Below, piece after piece: positions 16,692 to 25,413 of a DNA stretch of 64,000 nt (positions are counted from its first letter, which is position 1; each line of letters begins with the position of its first letter). Position numbers and translations under genes: made by a program. The stretch is from Mycobacterium interjectum (lineage in GTDB: Bacteria > Actinomycetota > Actinomycetes > Mycobacteriales > Mycobacteriaceae). The DNA is taken from NCBI GenBank assembly GCA_002102225.1, contig LQPB01000086.1, positions 50,228 to 114,227 on the forward strand, written 5' to 3'. The notes beneath the pieces are model-generated. The model saw only the letters and a list, made by a program, of their open reading frames with translations, was not told the DNA's origin and did not search any database.

Positions 16692-17842
16692 ATTCCGAAG
16701 TCGATCACGCCCCTGACGATGGTGCCGTTGAGCAGGTCGTCGTAGGCGTCGTTGACGTCGTCCAGGCGATAGCGCTTGGTGATCATCTCGTCGAGTTGCA
16801 GCTGTCCGGTCTGGTAAAGCCGGGCCAGCCGGGCGATGTCCGCCTTCGGGTTGCACGAGCCGAATATGGTGCCCGCCAGCGTCTTGTTCATCAGGATGAA
16901 GTCCTGCAGGTCGATGTTGACCGACCGGGTCAGCTGCGAGGTCATGCCGGTGAGGACACACGTCCCGCCCTTGCGGGTCAGCTTCATCGCGTCACGGATG
17001 TCGTCGGCGGTGATCAGGGACGGCGAGACCACCACGGCGTCGGCCATCACCCCGTAGGTCAGGTCGCGCACCACGTCGAGCGCCTCGGCCGCCGTCGCGG
17101 CGCTGTGCGTCGCGCCGAACTGCAGCGCCGATTTCTGTTTGAACTCAACGGGATCGACCGCGACGATGTGTGCCGCGCCGTTGATCCGGGCGCCCTGGAT
17201 CGCGCCGGTGCCGATTCCACCGACGCCGATCACCACGACGGTGTCGCCGGCGCGCATGCTGGAGCGGTTCGCGACCGATCCGTAGCCGGTCGGAATGGCG
17301 CACGACAGCAGGGCGCTCGGTGCCAGCGGCAGGTGTTGATCGATCTTGACGAGCGAATTCGTCGACACCACAGTGTGTTCGGCGAACGCGCCGACCTTGG
17401 CGATGTGCCCCAGATTCCGGCCGTCGGCGGTGTGGTGGCGGAAGGTGCCGTCGGTGGGCATCCCGGGCACCATGGTGCCGATGCCGACGTCGCAGAGGTA
17501 CTCGACCCCGGTCGCACACCAGCGGCACTGCCCACACACCGCGACGAACGACATCACCACGTGGTCGCCCGGGGCGAAATCGGTGACGCCGTCGCCGACC
17601 TGGCGCACGATGCCGGACCCCTCATGGCCGCCAATCATCGGGAACATGGTGGGCAGCCCGAGCGAGCGCATCACCTCGTTGGGCGCCGACATGTCGCCCT
17701 TGAGGATGTGGTCGTCGGAGTGGCACAACCCCGCGGCGGCCAACTCGACCAGGACTTCGCCGGCGCGCGGCGGGTCCAGCTCGAACTCCTCGACGGACCA
17801 CGGCCCGCCGACGTCGTGCAGAATCGCGGCGCGGCTTCTCAT
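16688..17842 (-). CDS. Zinc-dependent alcohol dehydrogenase, NDMA/MSH-like class III group
   Basis: A 384-aa medium-chain dehydrogenase. Catalytic zinc ligands are suggested by LCHSDDH and GGHEGSG, the structural zinc by CGQCRWCATGVEYLC, and NAD binding by GVGGIGTGAIQGA. Mycobacterial relatives are annotated as NDMA-dependent alcohol dehydrogenases with tightly bound NAD. The ATG overlaps the stop of the P450 gene, so the two genes are co-translated; the enzyme likely oxidises the alcohol made by that P450. Confidence 0.9.
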   Translation of the reverse strand: MRSRAAILHDVGGPWSVEEFELDPPRAGEVLVELAAAGLCHSDDHILKGDMSAPNEVMRSLGLPTMFPMIGGHEGSGIVRQVGDGVTDFAPGDHVVMSFVAVCGQCRWCATGVEYLCDVGIGTMVPGMPTDGTFRHHTADGRNLGHIAKVGAFAEHTVVSTNSLVKIDQHLPLAPSALLSCAIPTGYGSVANRSSMRAGDTVVVIGVGGIGTGAIQGARINGAAHIVAVDPVEFKQKSALQFGATHSAATAAEALDVVRDLTYGVMADAVVVSPSLITADDIRDAMKLTRKGGTCVLTGMTSQLTRSVNIDLQDFILMNKTLAGTIFGSCNPKADIARLARLYQTGQLQLDEMITKRYRLDDVNDAYDDLLNGTIVRGVIDFGI

Positions 17843-19065
17843 GCGGCGGGGGTGAACGTGACGGGAAGCTTGTTGGGCGACCGGAAGGTGAGGCCGACGA
17901 TCCTGGACTCCTCACCGGTTCCGTCGTCGTGCACGAAGGCCAGCTGCTCGACGCGGTCCAACAGGCTGTTCAGCATGACGCGCGTCTCCAGCCGCGCCAG
18001 GTGCATGCCCAGGCACATGTGGATGCCGGCGGCGAACGCGATGTGGGCGTGGCGCGGCCGGCGGATGTCGAAGGTGTCGGGGTCGGGCCAGCGGCTTTCG
18101 TCACGGTTGGCCGAGCCCATGCACATGTCGACCTGCGCGCCGGCCGGTATTGTCTTGCCGCCTATGTCGATTTCCTCGGTGGTGGTCCGCATGACCATCG
18201 TCAGCGGCGTTTCGACCCGCAGGCCCTCCTCGATGGCGGCCGGGATCAGTGAGCGGTCCCGCCGGACCATCGCCAGCTGCTCGGGGTGGGTCAACAACAG
18301 GTACAGCAGGTTGCCCGAGGAGCGGTAGGTGGTTTCCAGCCCGGCCGGCAGCAGCAGGCGCAGGAACGCGATGATCGCCTCGTCGGTGAGCTTCTCGCCG
18401 TCGATCTCGGCGGAGACCAGGTCGCCGATGATGTCGTCGGTGGGCTTGCGGCGGCGCTGCTCCACCTGATCGAGGAAGTAGCCGTGCAACTCCGCGGCCG
18501 CGTTGAGCCCGGCCTCGATGTCGGTCTGGATCGAGATCAAGCCGAGGGACAACCGCCGGAACATGTCGAGATCCTCGGGGGGGAGCCCGAGCAGCACGGA
18601 GATGATCCGGGTCGGAAACTCGAACGTCAGGGCCTTGACGAGGTCGGCTTGCCCGTCGCTCTTGATTTCGTCGATCAGTTGATCGCAGACCGGCCCGATG
18701 ACCGACGGTTCCCACCGCTCCAGCGCAGTGGCTCGGAAGGCCTTGGCCACCAGGCTGCGGTGGTCGTGGTGCTCCCTGCCGCCCATCGCCAGGATGGTGT
18801 GCCCCATCACCAGGCCGATGGTCTTGTCGTAGGCGGCCGAGGTGAACACGCGGTCGTTGCGGAACGCCTGAAACAGCGCGTCGTAGCCGAACAGGACCCA
18901 TTCGTCCGCCGGCCGCAGTTCCTCCGGCATCTGCGAGTGGTCCGCCAGGGAACCGTGCCAGACCGGGTCGGTACGCCGCATATATTCGAAGAACGGATAC
19001 GGACTGGTCTCCCCGGTGAGGTCGAGGGTGACGGGTTGGCCGTCCGGGTCCGTGCTGAGCGTCAT
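17839..19065 (-). CDS. Cytochrome P450
   Basis: A 408-aa P450 with I-helix block PAGLETTYRSSGN, ExxR region EEGLRVETPLTMVMRT and haem loop FAAGIHMCLG. It is a paralogue of the P450 at 1-1171, sharing long identical blocks. The ATG at 19065 follows a region with the palindrome at 19119-19138 and faces a Rieske ferredoxin gene, which could be its redox partner. Note that the usual I-helix acidic residue before the Thr is replaced (GLETT). Confidence 0.9.
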   Translation of the reverse strand: MTLSTDPDGQPVTLDLTGETSPYPFFEYMRRTDPVWHGSLADHSQMPEELRPADEWVLFGYDALFQAFRNDRVFTSAAYDKTIGLVMGHTILAMGGREHHDHRSLVAKAFRATALERWEPSVIGPVCDQLIDEIKSDGQADLVKALTFEFPTRIISVLLGLPPEDLDMFRRLSLGLISIQTDIEAGLNAAAELHGYFLDQVEQRRRKPTDDIIGDLVSAEIDGEKLTDEAIIAFLRLLLPAGLETTYRSSGNLLYLLLTHPEQLAMVRRDRSLIPAAIEEGLRVETPLTMVMRTTTEEIDIGGKTIPAGAQVDMCMGSANRDESRWPDPDTFDIRRPRHAHIAFAAGIHMCLGMHLARLETRVMLNSLLDRVEQLAFVHDDGTGEESRIVGLTFRSPNKLPVTFTPAA

Positions 19066-19118
19066 TCGCGCTCCTCCTGAGCAGCCGGGTAGAGGCGGAT
19101 CTGTGCCGAGGGGATGTC

Positions 19119-19138
19119 GCTATCATAGTATAAATAGC
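19119..19138. promoter_or_regulatory. ATAGC palindrome in a divergent promoter
   Basis: GCTATCATAGTATAAATAGC has the form GCTAT-N10-ATAGC. It lies in the 121-bp gap between the divergent P450 and Rieske ferredoxin genes. The same GCTAT-N10-ATAGC layout occurs at 55274-55293, and related sequences lie at 42626-42645, 45112-45140 and 49041-49053. The internal TATAAAT may also act as a -10 element. Confidence 0.5.
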
Positions 19139-19186
19139 AACGAAGCCCAACGGCTTGTGGTCTCTCCAGGAGGCGGTGATTATCAG

Positions 19187-19546
19187 GTGCCCGACCGGCG
19201 ATTCGTGTGCTCCCTGGACGAACTGCCGCCCGGCGCGATGAAACTGGTCGACGTCGGCAAGTTCGGCGTCGGCGTCTACAACGTGCGCGGCGAGCTGTAC
19301 GCGATCGTCAACTACTGCTCCCACGAGGGCGCCCCGCTGTGCCTGGGACTGCTTGGCGGCACCAACGAGCCGGCGCCGGAATCGCCCGATGGGATGCGCC
19401 GCGTCCGGGACGGGCAGATCGTCCGATGCCCTTGGCACAACTGGGAATTCGACGTCACGACGGGCCAAAGCGTCGCCGATCCGCGCCGCCGCATCCGCAC
19501 CTATCAGGTCGATGTCACCGACGGAGAGGTGTACGTGACCGCATGA
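19187..19546 (+). CDS. Rieske [2Fe-2S] ferredoxin
   Basis: A 119-aa single-domain Rieske protein. The cluster ligands are C44-x-H46 (CSHEG) and C81-xx-H84 (CPWHNW), separated by a longer than usual loop. Such proteins carry electrons to Rieske oxygenases or P450s. I chose GTG 19187; AGGAGG lies 13 nt upstream, which is long, and an upstream in-frame GTG at 19157 is an alternative that would encode ten more residues. It is co-transcribed with two amidohydrolases (ATGA overlap with the next gene). Confidence 0.85.
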   Translation: MPDRRFVCSLDELPPGAMKLVDVGKFGVGVYNVRGELYAIVNYCSHEGAPLCLGLLGGTNEPAPESPDGMRRVRDGQIVRCPWHNWEFDVTTGQSVADPRRRIRTYQVDVTDGEVYVTA

Positions 19547-20589
19547 CCCCCATGATCATCGACACATGCGTGCAACCGCACTTTCGCTACAACGCGGAAA
19601 TACGGCGCTACCTCCCAGCCGCGCACCAGCTGCGGTCGATCCCCGACGTCGAGAAGCAGTGGTATCAGGCGCCGGGCGGCGACTACCGAGAGGACCTCTA
19701 CGGGGACCACTACCCGGGTTCGGATCCCGAGACCGTCAGCCGGCACCTCTTCGATGACATGGGCGTCGATTACGCCATCCTGAACCCGCTGACCCGCGGC
19801 AACATCGCCGACTACCTGCTGAACAGCCGAATTTGCGCGGCGGTCAACGACTGGCTGCTCGATCGCTGGCTGGAGCCCGACACCACCGACCGGTTCCAGG
19901 GCACCATCCGCGTCAACCCCGAAGACCCCAAGGGCGCCGTGGCCGAAATCGAGCGCCTCGCCGGCCACCCGAAGCTGGTGCAGGTCGGTGTTCCCATGCA
20001 GTCGCGCGAGCCGTACGGCAAGCCGATGTTCGAGCCGATCTGGGAGGCCGCCGCAGCGCACGGGCTGCCGGTCGCGGTCCACATCAACGGCGGCAACGGC
20101 GTCGACTACCCGCCCACCTTCGCCGGCCACGCGCACACCTATCCCGGATACGCGGCGTTCATGCCGCTGAACTACTTCGTGCATCTGGCCACGCTCATCA
20201 TCGAGGGCGTGTTCGGCCGGCACCCGGGCCTGAAGTTCGTGTTCGCCGACGGCGGCTACGACATCCTCACCCCGCTGATGTGGCGACTGGACACCTTCTG
20301 GCTGTCGATGCGCGACCAGACGCCGTGGGTGGACCGCTATCCCAGCGAATACCTGCCCGGCCACGTCCGGTTCTGCTCCTCGGCCTTCGACGGCCCGACG
20401 GAGGCGGACGCGATGCAGCGGTGGATGGACTTCACCGGCAAGTCCGACCTGGTGATGTACGGATCGGGCTATCCGCACTGGTCCACCTCGGCGCCGGACG
20501 CGATCGCTGACGGGCTGGCTGCCCCCCAACGTGAAAAGGTGTTGTGGCGCAACGCCAGTGAGCTCTACGGGTTGAAGGAGCGCGTGTGA
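19543..20589 (+). CDS. Amidohydrolase-2 family protein
   Basis: A 348-aa TIM-barrel protein of the amidohydrolase-2 (ACMSD-like) family. It has the late metal-site blocks FADGGYD and the C-terminal ELYGL end, and the segment YGSGYPHWS in place of the usual GSDYPH. The N-terminal metal motif, often DxHxH, reads DTCVQPHF, so metal binding may be altered. The start overlaps the ferredoxin stop. Mycobacteria carry many such genes in lipid and sterol catabolic clusters; the reaction (C-C hydrolysis or decarboxylation) is not known. Confidence 0.82.
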   Translation: MTPMIIDTCVQPHFRYNAEIRRYLPAAHQLRSIPDVEKQWYQAPGGDYREDLYGDHYPGSDPETVSRHLFDDMGVDYAILNPLTRGNIADYLLNSRICAAVNDWLLDRWLEPDTTDRFQGTIRVNPEDPKGAVAEIERLAGHPKLVQVGVPMQSREPYGKPMFEPIWEAAAAHGLPVAVHINGGNGVDYPPTFAGHAHTYPGYAAFMPLNYFVHLATLIIEGVFGRHPGLKFVFADGGYDILTPLMWRLDTFWLSMRDQTPWVDRYPSEYLPGHVRFCSSAFDGPTEADAMQRWMDFTGKSDLVMYGSGYPHWSTSAPDAIADGLAAPQREKVLWRNASELYGLKERV

Positions 20590-21737
20590 TGACGACGATC
20601 GAACGGGTCGATTCGGCCACCGGCCAAGAGGACGAGATCGCGGTGACCATCGTCGACACCGACGTGCACCCCCTGCCGGTCTCGGCCGACGTGCTCAAGT
20701 CCTACGCGCCGGCCGAATGGGTGGACAAGATCTGGCCGTCGGGCAACGCGGTCACCCCGGTGCCACATTTCTACGACACCCCGGACTCCTACAAGACGAT
20801 GTCGCTGCGCCTGGACGCGGCCCCGCCGGGCGGCGGGGTCGCCGGCAGCGACCCGGATTTCGCCGCCAAGCAGTTGCTGCTCGATGCCGGCGTGAGCATC
20901 GCGACGCTGGAGCCGATGTGTGATGCCCAGCTGCCCCAGGCCGAGCATGTGCTCAAGTCGACCTACAACGACTGGCTCGCCGATGTCTGGCTGGACAAGT
21001 ACAACTGGCACGGCCGCTGGCGCGGCTCGATCAGCATCAGCGCGCAGACGCCGGAACTGGCCGCCCGCGAGGTGGAGCGGTGGGCCGGGCACCCGTACAT
21101 GGCCCAGGTGCTGATGACACCCCAGACCCGTGGAATCCCTTTCGGCAACCCGCATTTCGACCCGCTCTACGAGGCGGCCTCGCGCAACGGATTCCCGGTG
21201 GCCACGCACCTGATGGGCCAGACGCCGTTCGAGTTGATCCCGATCTACCCGGTCGGCAACCCCGCGCACTGGCACGACTTCTTCGCGTCCTGGCCGCTGC
21301 TGTACGTCTCGCACCTGATGAGCCTGGTGTTTGACGGCGCGTTCGACCGCCACCCCGACCTGCGCGTGGTCTTCGTCGAGGGCGGCTTCACGTGGGCGAT
21401 GCCGGTCATGTCGCGGATGGACCGGATCTGGGAAGCCCGCCGCGGCGACCTGCCGCACGTGCGCCGGCGGCCGTCGGAGTATGTGCGCGAACACGTTCGG
21501 TTCACCACGCAGCCACTGGAAGACGCCGACACCGTGCAGTTCCGCGAGTACCTCGAGATGATGGACCTCGGGGACAACCTGATGTTCTCGACGGACTACC
21601 CGCACTGGAGCTACGACTCGCCCACCTATGCGATCAACCGGTTCCCCGCCGAGCAGCGGGAGCGGATCATGCGCGGCAACGCGACGGCCCTCTACGGGCT
21701 TCCGGCGACCGTCAAGGCGCTGCCCGGGGAACGGTGA
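20589..21737 (+). CDS. Amidohydrolase-2 family protein
   Basis: A 382-aa amidohydrolase-2 protein, paralogous to the preceding gene. It has the N-terminal DTDVHP (DxxVH), the central ATHLMG, the late VEGGFTW block and the classic FSTDYPHWSYDSP near the C-terminus, which carries the conserved Asp. The TGATG junction couples it to the upstream gene, and GAAGGAG lies about 9 nt upstream of the ATG. A GTG three bases earlier is equally possible. Together the two amidohydrolases may form a hetero-oligomer. Confidence 0.85.
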   Translation: MTTIERVDSATGQEDEIAVTIVDTDVHPLPVSADVLKSYAPAEWVDKIWPSGNAVTPVPHFYDTPDSYKTMSLRLDAAPPGGGVAGSDPDFAAKQLLLDAGVSIATLEPMCDAQLPQAEHVLKSTYNDWLADVWLDKYNWHGRWRGSISISAQTPELAAREVERWAGHPYMAQVLMTPQTRGIPFGNPHFDPLYEAASRNGFPVATHLMGQTPFELIPIYPVGNPAHWHDFFASWPLLYVSHLMSLVFDGAFDRHPDLRVVFVEGGFTWAMPVMSRMDRIWEARRGDLPHVRRRPSEYVREHVRFTTQPLEDADTVQFREYLEMMDLGDNLMFSTDYPHWSYDSPTYAINRFPAEQRERIMRGNATALYGLPATVKALPGER

Positions 21738-21741
21738 GGCG

Positions 21742-22710
21742 TTGGCGGATCCGACGCAGACGAACCTGACACGGCCGCAAGGCCTCACCCGGATCGACCC
21801 GGTGTTGCGGGAGGCCGCGATCGACCTGGGCGTCGTGGAGTTCCGGGCCGAGACGCTGCCCGCCGAGCGCGAACAGGCCAACCTGCGCGCCGCGGCGCGG
21901 GCGGCGGCCGCCGACACCGGCGGCGTCACCGTGGAATCGGGATCGATCGCCGGACCCGACGGCCGGCGGCTGGACCTTCGCCTGTATCGCGGGCCGGCGG
22001 GCTCGCCGGCGCCGCTGGTGGTGTACGCCCACGGCGGTGGCTTCGTGACGGGAAACCTGGACACCGATCATGCCCAGTGCGTGGAGCTGGCACGTGACGC
22101 CGGTTGCCTGCTGGTGTCGGTCGACTACCGGCTCGCGCCCGAAAACCCTTGTCCGGCCGCGCTGGTCGACGTGGAGGCGGCGCTGCGCCACGTCGTCGCG
22201 AATTCCGCCGAGTTCGACGCCGACCCCGGCCGCGTCGCGGTGATGGGCCGGGATGCGGGTGCGGCAGTGGTCGCGGGCCTGGCCCAGCGGATGTTCGACC
22301 AAGAAGGGCCGCCGATCCTGGTGCAGATCCTGCACCAGCCGATGCTGGACTCCGACACCACGCCGTCGCGCCGCGAATTCCAGCGCACGCCCGGCCTCAA
22401 CGGCCCCGCGGTGAGCCGCGCGTGGAGCCACTACCTGGGCCACGCGGCCGCCAGCGGGCAAGGCGTCCCCGCCCACCGGGCCAACCTGGAGGGGCTGCCG
22501 CCGACGTTTATCAGCTGCTCCGAGATCGACCCGTGCCGCGACGAGGCCATCGGTTACGCGAACCGGCTGCTACACGCGTACGTTCACACCGAATTGCATG
22601 TCATCGCGGCGACATTCAACGGCTTTGACTCGCTGGTTCCCGATTGGGTTGTCTCGCAGGAGAACCGGGCGCTGCACGCGCAGACGCTGCGCCGTGTCTT
22701 CGCCATGTAG
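21742..22710 (+). CDS. HSL-family hydrolase homologue with a changed triad
   Basis: A 322-aa alpha/beta-hydrolase of the hormone-sensitive lipase/acetyl-esterase family. The oxyanion motif HGGGF and the DYRLAPE block are intact and the acidic residue in EIDPCRDE is present. The nucleophile elbow GDSAGG is GRDAGA here, so Ser is Asp, and the general-base region GxxHGF is FNGFDS, so His is Asn. It is therefore unlikely to be a normal esterase. The start is read as TTG 21742, just after the amidohydrolase stop, with a weak GTGAGG upstream. Confidence 0.8.
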   Translation: MADPTQTNLTRPQGLTRIDPVLREAAIDLGVVEFRAETLPAEREQANLRAAARAAAADTGGVTVESGSIAGPDGRRLDLRLYRGPAGSPAPLVVYAHGGGFVTGNLDTDHAQCVELARDAGCLLVSVDYRLAPENPCPAALVDVEAALRHVVANSAEFDADPGRVAVMGRDAGAAVVAGLAQRMFDQEGPPILVQILHQPMLDSDTTPSRREFQRTPGLNGPAVSRAWSHYLGHAAASGQGVPAHRANLEGLPPTFISCSEIDPCRDEAIGYANRLLHAYVHTELHVIAATFNGFDSLVPDWVVSQENRALHAQTLRRVFAM

Positions 22711-22714
22711 GCGG

Positions 22715-23380
22715 CTAGATCGGGGTGAACTTGGTGATGAGCCAGTTGCCGCCGACCCTGTTCATGCGCACCAGCACGCTGCTGACCGCCACCGACGGCT
22801 GGGGGCTGTCCTTGGTCGACGTGACCTGATCAACGAACACCAGCACGACGGCCGAGTCGGGGTGTAGCTCCGACACCGCCGCACCCGTCACCTTGGCCGT
22901 GGTTTTCATCGACTTCTGCTTGGCCATCGGGGCCACGGTCTGCTGACTGAATTGGTCGTAGTAGGCCAAGAAGTCGCCGGTGAGATGCTTCCTGGCGGCG
23001 GCGAAGTCCTTGTCGAGCGAGTCGTATGAGTAGGACAGCAACGCCACGGTCGCGTCGGACCCGGCGCGGGCCACCGTTCGGGCGACGTTGGTATCGGTCT
23101 GTTGATCGGGGCGGTACTGCTTGAAGTACAGCCACGTCGCAACGCCGCCGGAAATCAGCAGCAGCACAATCAGAACCGGCGCAACGATCTTGCGCAGGCC
23201 CGGCGGCAGGCCGCGGCGCCGGGGTTCGCTCGGCCCCGCGGAGTCCTCCTCGTCGGCATCGGGTTCCGCGGTGTCTTCGGCCGCGTCCTCGTCGGCCTCG
23301 GGGTCGACGTCGGGGTCGACGCCGGCTTCGGGTTCGTCTTCTGGTGCGGCCGAATCCATGTCGCGCACGTCCTCGGTCAC
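22715..23380 (-). CDS. Mce-associated membrane protein (Rv1362c-like)
   Basis: A 221-aa protein with an acidic N-terminal tail (rich in E, D and P), a single transmembrane helix of about VAPVLIVLLLISGGVATWLYF, and a C-terminal extracytoplasmic NTF2-like domain typical of Mce-associated (Mas/Omam) proteins. The GTG at 23380 overlaps the upstream stop (GTGA); an internal ATG at 23359 is an alternative. The pair with the upstream gene corresponds in order and type to Rv1362c-Rv1363c in M. tuberculosis, from memory. It converges with the esterase homologue. Confidence 0.8.
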   Translation of the reverse strand: MTEDVRDMDSAAPEDEPEAGVDPDVDPEADEDAAEDTAEPDADEEDSAGPSEPRRRGLPPGLRKIVAPVLIVLLLISGGVATWLYFKQYRPDQQTDTNVARTVARAGSDATVALLSYSYDSLDKDFAAARKHLTGDFLAYYDQFSQQTVAPMAKQKSMKTTAKVTGAAVSELHPDSAVVLVFVDQVTSTKDSPQPSVAVSSVLVRMNRVGGNWLITKFTPI

Positions 23381-24108
23381 GGCACGTACTCGACTTTCGA
23401 CATCTTGTACTGCCCGCCGATCTTGGCGACGGTCACTCGCAGCCGCCAGACCAACGGTGGCACGTCCTTTCCGGGTGGGGAATTGGTGACCTGCGAGGTC
23501 GCCGAGACCAAGACCACCGCCGAGTTGCCGTTGATGGACTCGAGGGCGGCGGCGTTCACGGTCCCTTCGGTGACCGCTTTCGATTGGGTGACCACCGAGA
23601 TGAAGTCGTTGGCCCGCTGCTGGAAGTCGTCTTTGAATTGCCCGGTGGAGCCGTCGATCACGCGCTGGATGTCTTCTTTGGCCTTGTTGAAGTCGAGGGA
23701 GATCATGTTGAGGACGCCCTGCTTGGCCCCGGCGATGAACGCCGCTTCCCGCTGGTGGTCTTCGGTGGCGTCGCGGTGTTGGAGCACCATGTATGCGCTG
23801 AAGCCGGCGAACGCACAGATGGCGATGACGGTGACGATCGCGGCGATCGCCGGCAACCGCCGTCGCCAAGCCGCCTGCTCCGTGACGAGCTCGTCGTACT
23901 CGTCGTCGTACTCGTCGTCGTAGTCCTCTTCGTATTCTTCGTCGTCGCCGTACGCCGCGGCGGCCTCGGGCCGGCCGAGGGCCTCACGGCGCAGCCGTGC
24001 GGCGGCGGCGCGGGCCTTCGCCGCGGCGGCCAGCGCCTCGGCCGCGGCGGCCTCCGCTGCCTGGGCCTCCTCGAGCAACGCCCGCGCGTCGGGGTCCGGC
24101 TCAGTCAT
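23377..24108 (-). CDS. Mce-associated membrane protein (Rv1363c-like)
   Basis: A 243-aa protein: an Ala-rich, probably coiled N-terminal helix (residues 10-45), a highly acidic Tyr/Asp/Glu stretch (about 53-72), one transmembrane helix around residues 85-107, and a C-terminal domain of the Mce-associated type ending in the membrane-distal side. These proteins stabilise Mce lipid importers. It is co-translated with the following gene. The acidic repeats arise from GAC/GAG-rich repeats in the DNA. Confidence 0.8.
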   Translation of the reverse strand: MTEPDPDARALLEEAQAAEAAAAEALAAAAKARAAAARLRREALGRPEAAAAYGDDEEYEEDYDDEYDDEYDELVTEQAAWRRRLPAIAAIVTVIAICAFAGFSAYMVLQHRDATEDHQREAAFIAGAKQGVLNMISLDFNKAKEDIQRVIDGSTGQFKDDFQQRANDFISVVTQSKAVTEGTVNAAALESINGNSAVVLVSATSQVTNSPPGKDVPPLVWRLRVTVAKIGGQYKMSKVEYVP

Positions 24109-24261
24109 CGCGATTACCGCTCGTCACGACCATTATCGATTGAACTCCGGTATCTCTTACGGTATTGCTCATTGCTACCATCAGAATCTCCACGAACTGC
24201 GACGAGAACCGACCAGGCGGATGATCAATCACCCACACTTTCTCCCGAATCCTCCGGCATC

Positions 24262-25413
24262 ATGACCGCTGTCGACTCTCCCGAAAAGATACTCTTCGCT
24301 TCCACAACCCAGGCCTTTCTACAAAAAGAAGCGCCGCTGCGTCGCGTCCGCGAACTGCACGCCGCCGGCCAATCCTTCGACCCCGCATGGTGGCGGCGCG
24401 CCGCCGAACTCGGCTGGACCGCGCTGCTGGTGCCCGAGGAGTTGGGCGGCGGCAGCGTCTCGGGCAGCGGTCTCGAGGATCTGGCCATGGTCGCCGAACA
24501 ACTCGGCAAGACGGTGGCGCCGGGACCGCTGTATCCGGTCAGCGTCGTGCTCGCGGCGCTCGCCGAGTGCGCCGACCCGCGGTCGCACACCGACACCATC
24601 GAGTCGCTGATATCGGGCGAAACGGTGGCGTCGTGGGCGGTGAGCGAGCCGGGGCGGGGCTGGGCGCCGCTGGATCCCGCGGTGACGGCCACCCGGACGG
24701 ACGCCGGCTTTCGCCTCGACGGCACCAAGGACCGGGTGGAGGCCGGCGCTCAAAGCGCGGTGCTGCTCGTCGTGGCGCGATGCGGCGACGAGGTTCGTCA
24801 GTTTCTGGTCCCGACGGACGCACCGGGCGTCCGCATCGAGCCCCAGCAGTCGGTCGACTTGGTGAAGCAGTACGCGCGGGTGCATTTCGACGGCGTGGTC
24901 GTGGACCCGTCCGCGGTCGTCGGCGGCGCGACCGAGACCGCCGCCCTCATCGACCGGCAGAGCCAGATCGCCCAGGTGCTGCAGTGCGCCGAGGTCGTCG
25001 GCATCCTGCAAACGGTGTTCGACTTCACCGCCCAATGGGCGTTGGACCGCCACACATTCGGGCGCCCGCTGGCGTCATACCAAGTCCTCAAGCATGGATT
25101 CGCCGACATGAAGCTGTGGCTGGAAGCCTGTCGCGCCACCACCAACGCCGCGGTCGCCGACGTCGCCGACCGCTCTTCCAGCGCGGGCTTGTCGGCGAGC
25201 ATCGCCAAGTCCTACGTCGGTGAGATGTCCGTGCGGGTCGTCCAGGCGTGCGTGCAGATGCACGGCGGGATCGGCGTGACGTGGGAACACGACCTGCACC
25301 TGTACCTGAGGCGAGTCACGTTGTATCGCGCCATGTTCGGCACGCCCGAGGAACACAACCTGAGGGTGTACGAGGCGGAGAAGGCGGCCCGATCGATGGC
25401 GAACGCCGGATGA
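24262..25413 (+). CDS. Acyl-CoA dehydrogenase, heterodimer subunit
   Basis: A 383-aa FAD-dependent acyl-CoA dehydrogenase. It carries the FAD/CoA motif RHTFGRPLASYQ and the C-terminal MHGGIGVTWEHDLHLYLRR, but lacks the EVQRNxIA ending found in its partner. This division of features is typical of the mycobacterial alpha2beta2 FadE enzymes used in sterol catabolism. The ATG at 24262 is the first good start after a 153-bp divergent gap; its stop overlaps the next gene. Confidence 0.88.
   Translation: MTAVDSPEKILFASTTQAFLQKEAPLRRVRELHAAGQSFDPAWWRRAAELGWTALLVPEELGGGSVSGSGLEDLAMVAEQLGKTVAPGPLYPVSVVLAALAECADPRSHTDTIESLISGETVASWAVSEPGRGWAPLDPAVTATRTDAGFRLDGTKDRVEAGAQSAVLLVVARCGDEVRQFLVPTDAPGVRIEPQQSVDLVKQYARVHFDGVVVDPSAVVGGATETAALIDRQSQIAQVLQCAEVVGILQTVFDFTAQWALDRHTFGRPLASYQVLKHGFADMKLWLEACRATTNAAVADVADRSSSAGLSASIAKSYVGEMSVRVVQACVQMHGGIGVTWEHDLHLYLRRVTLYRAMFGTPEEHNLRVYEAEKAARSMANAG

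Noticed and set aside
23880..23940. Repetitive GTCGTCGTACTC stretch read as a possible microsatellite
   Set aside because: It encodes the acidic Tyr/Asp/Glu tail of the Mce-associated protein; short, imperfect and explained by codon usage.
24161..24179. GGTA-N11-TACC as an operator before the 24262 gene
   Set aside because: Arms of only 4 bp; expected by chance and without a second copy.
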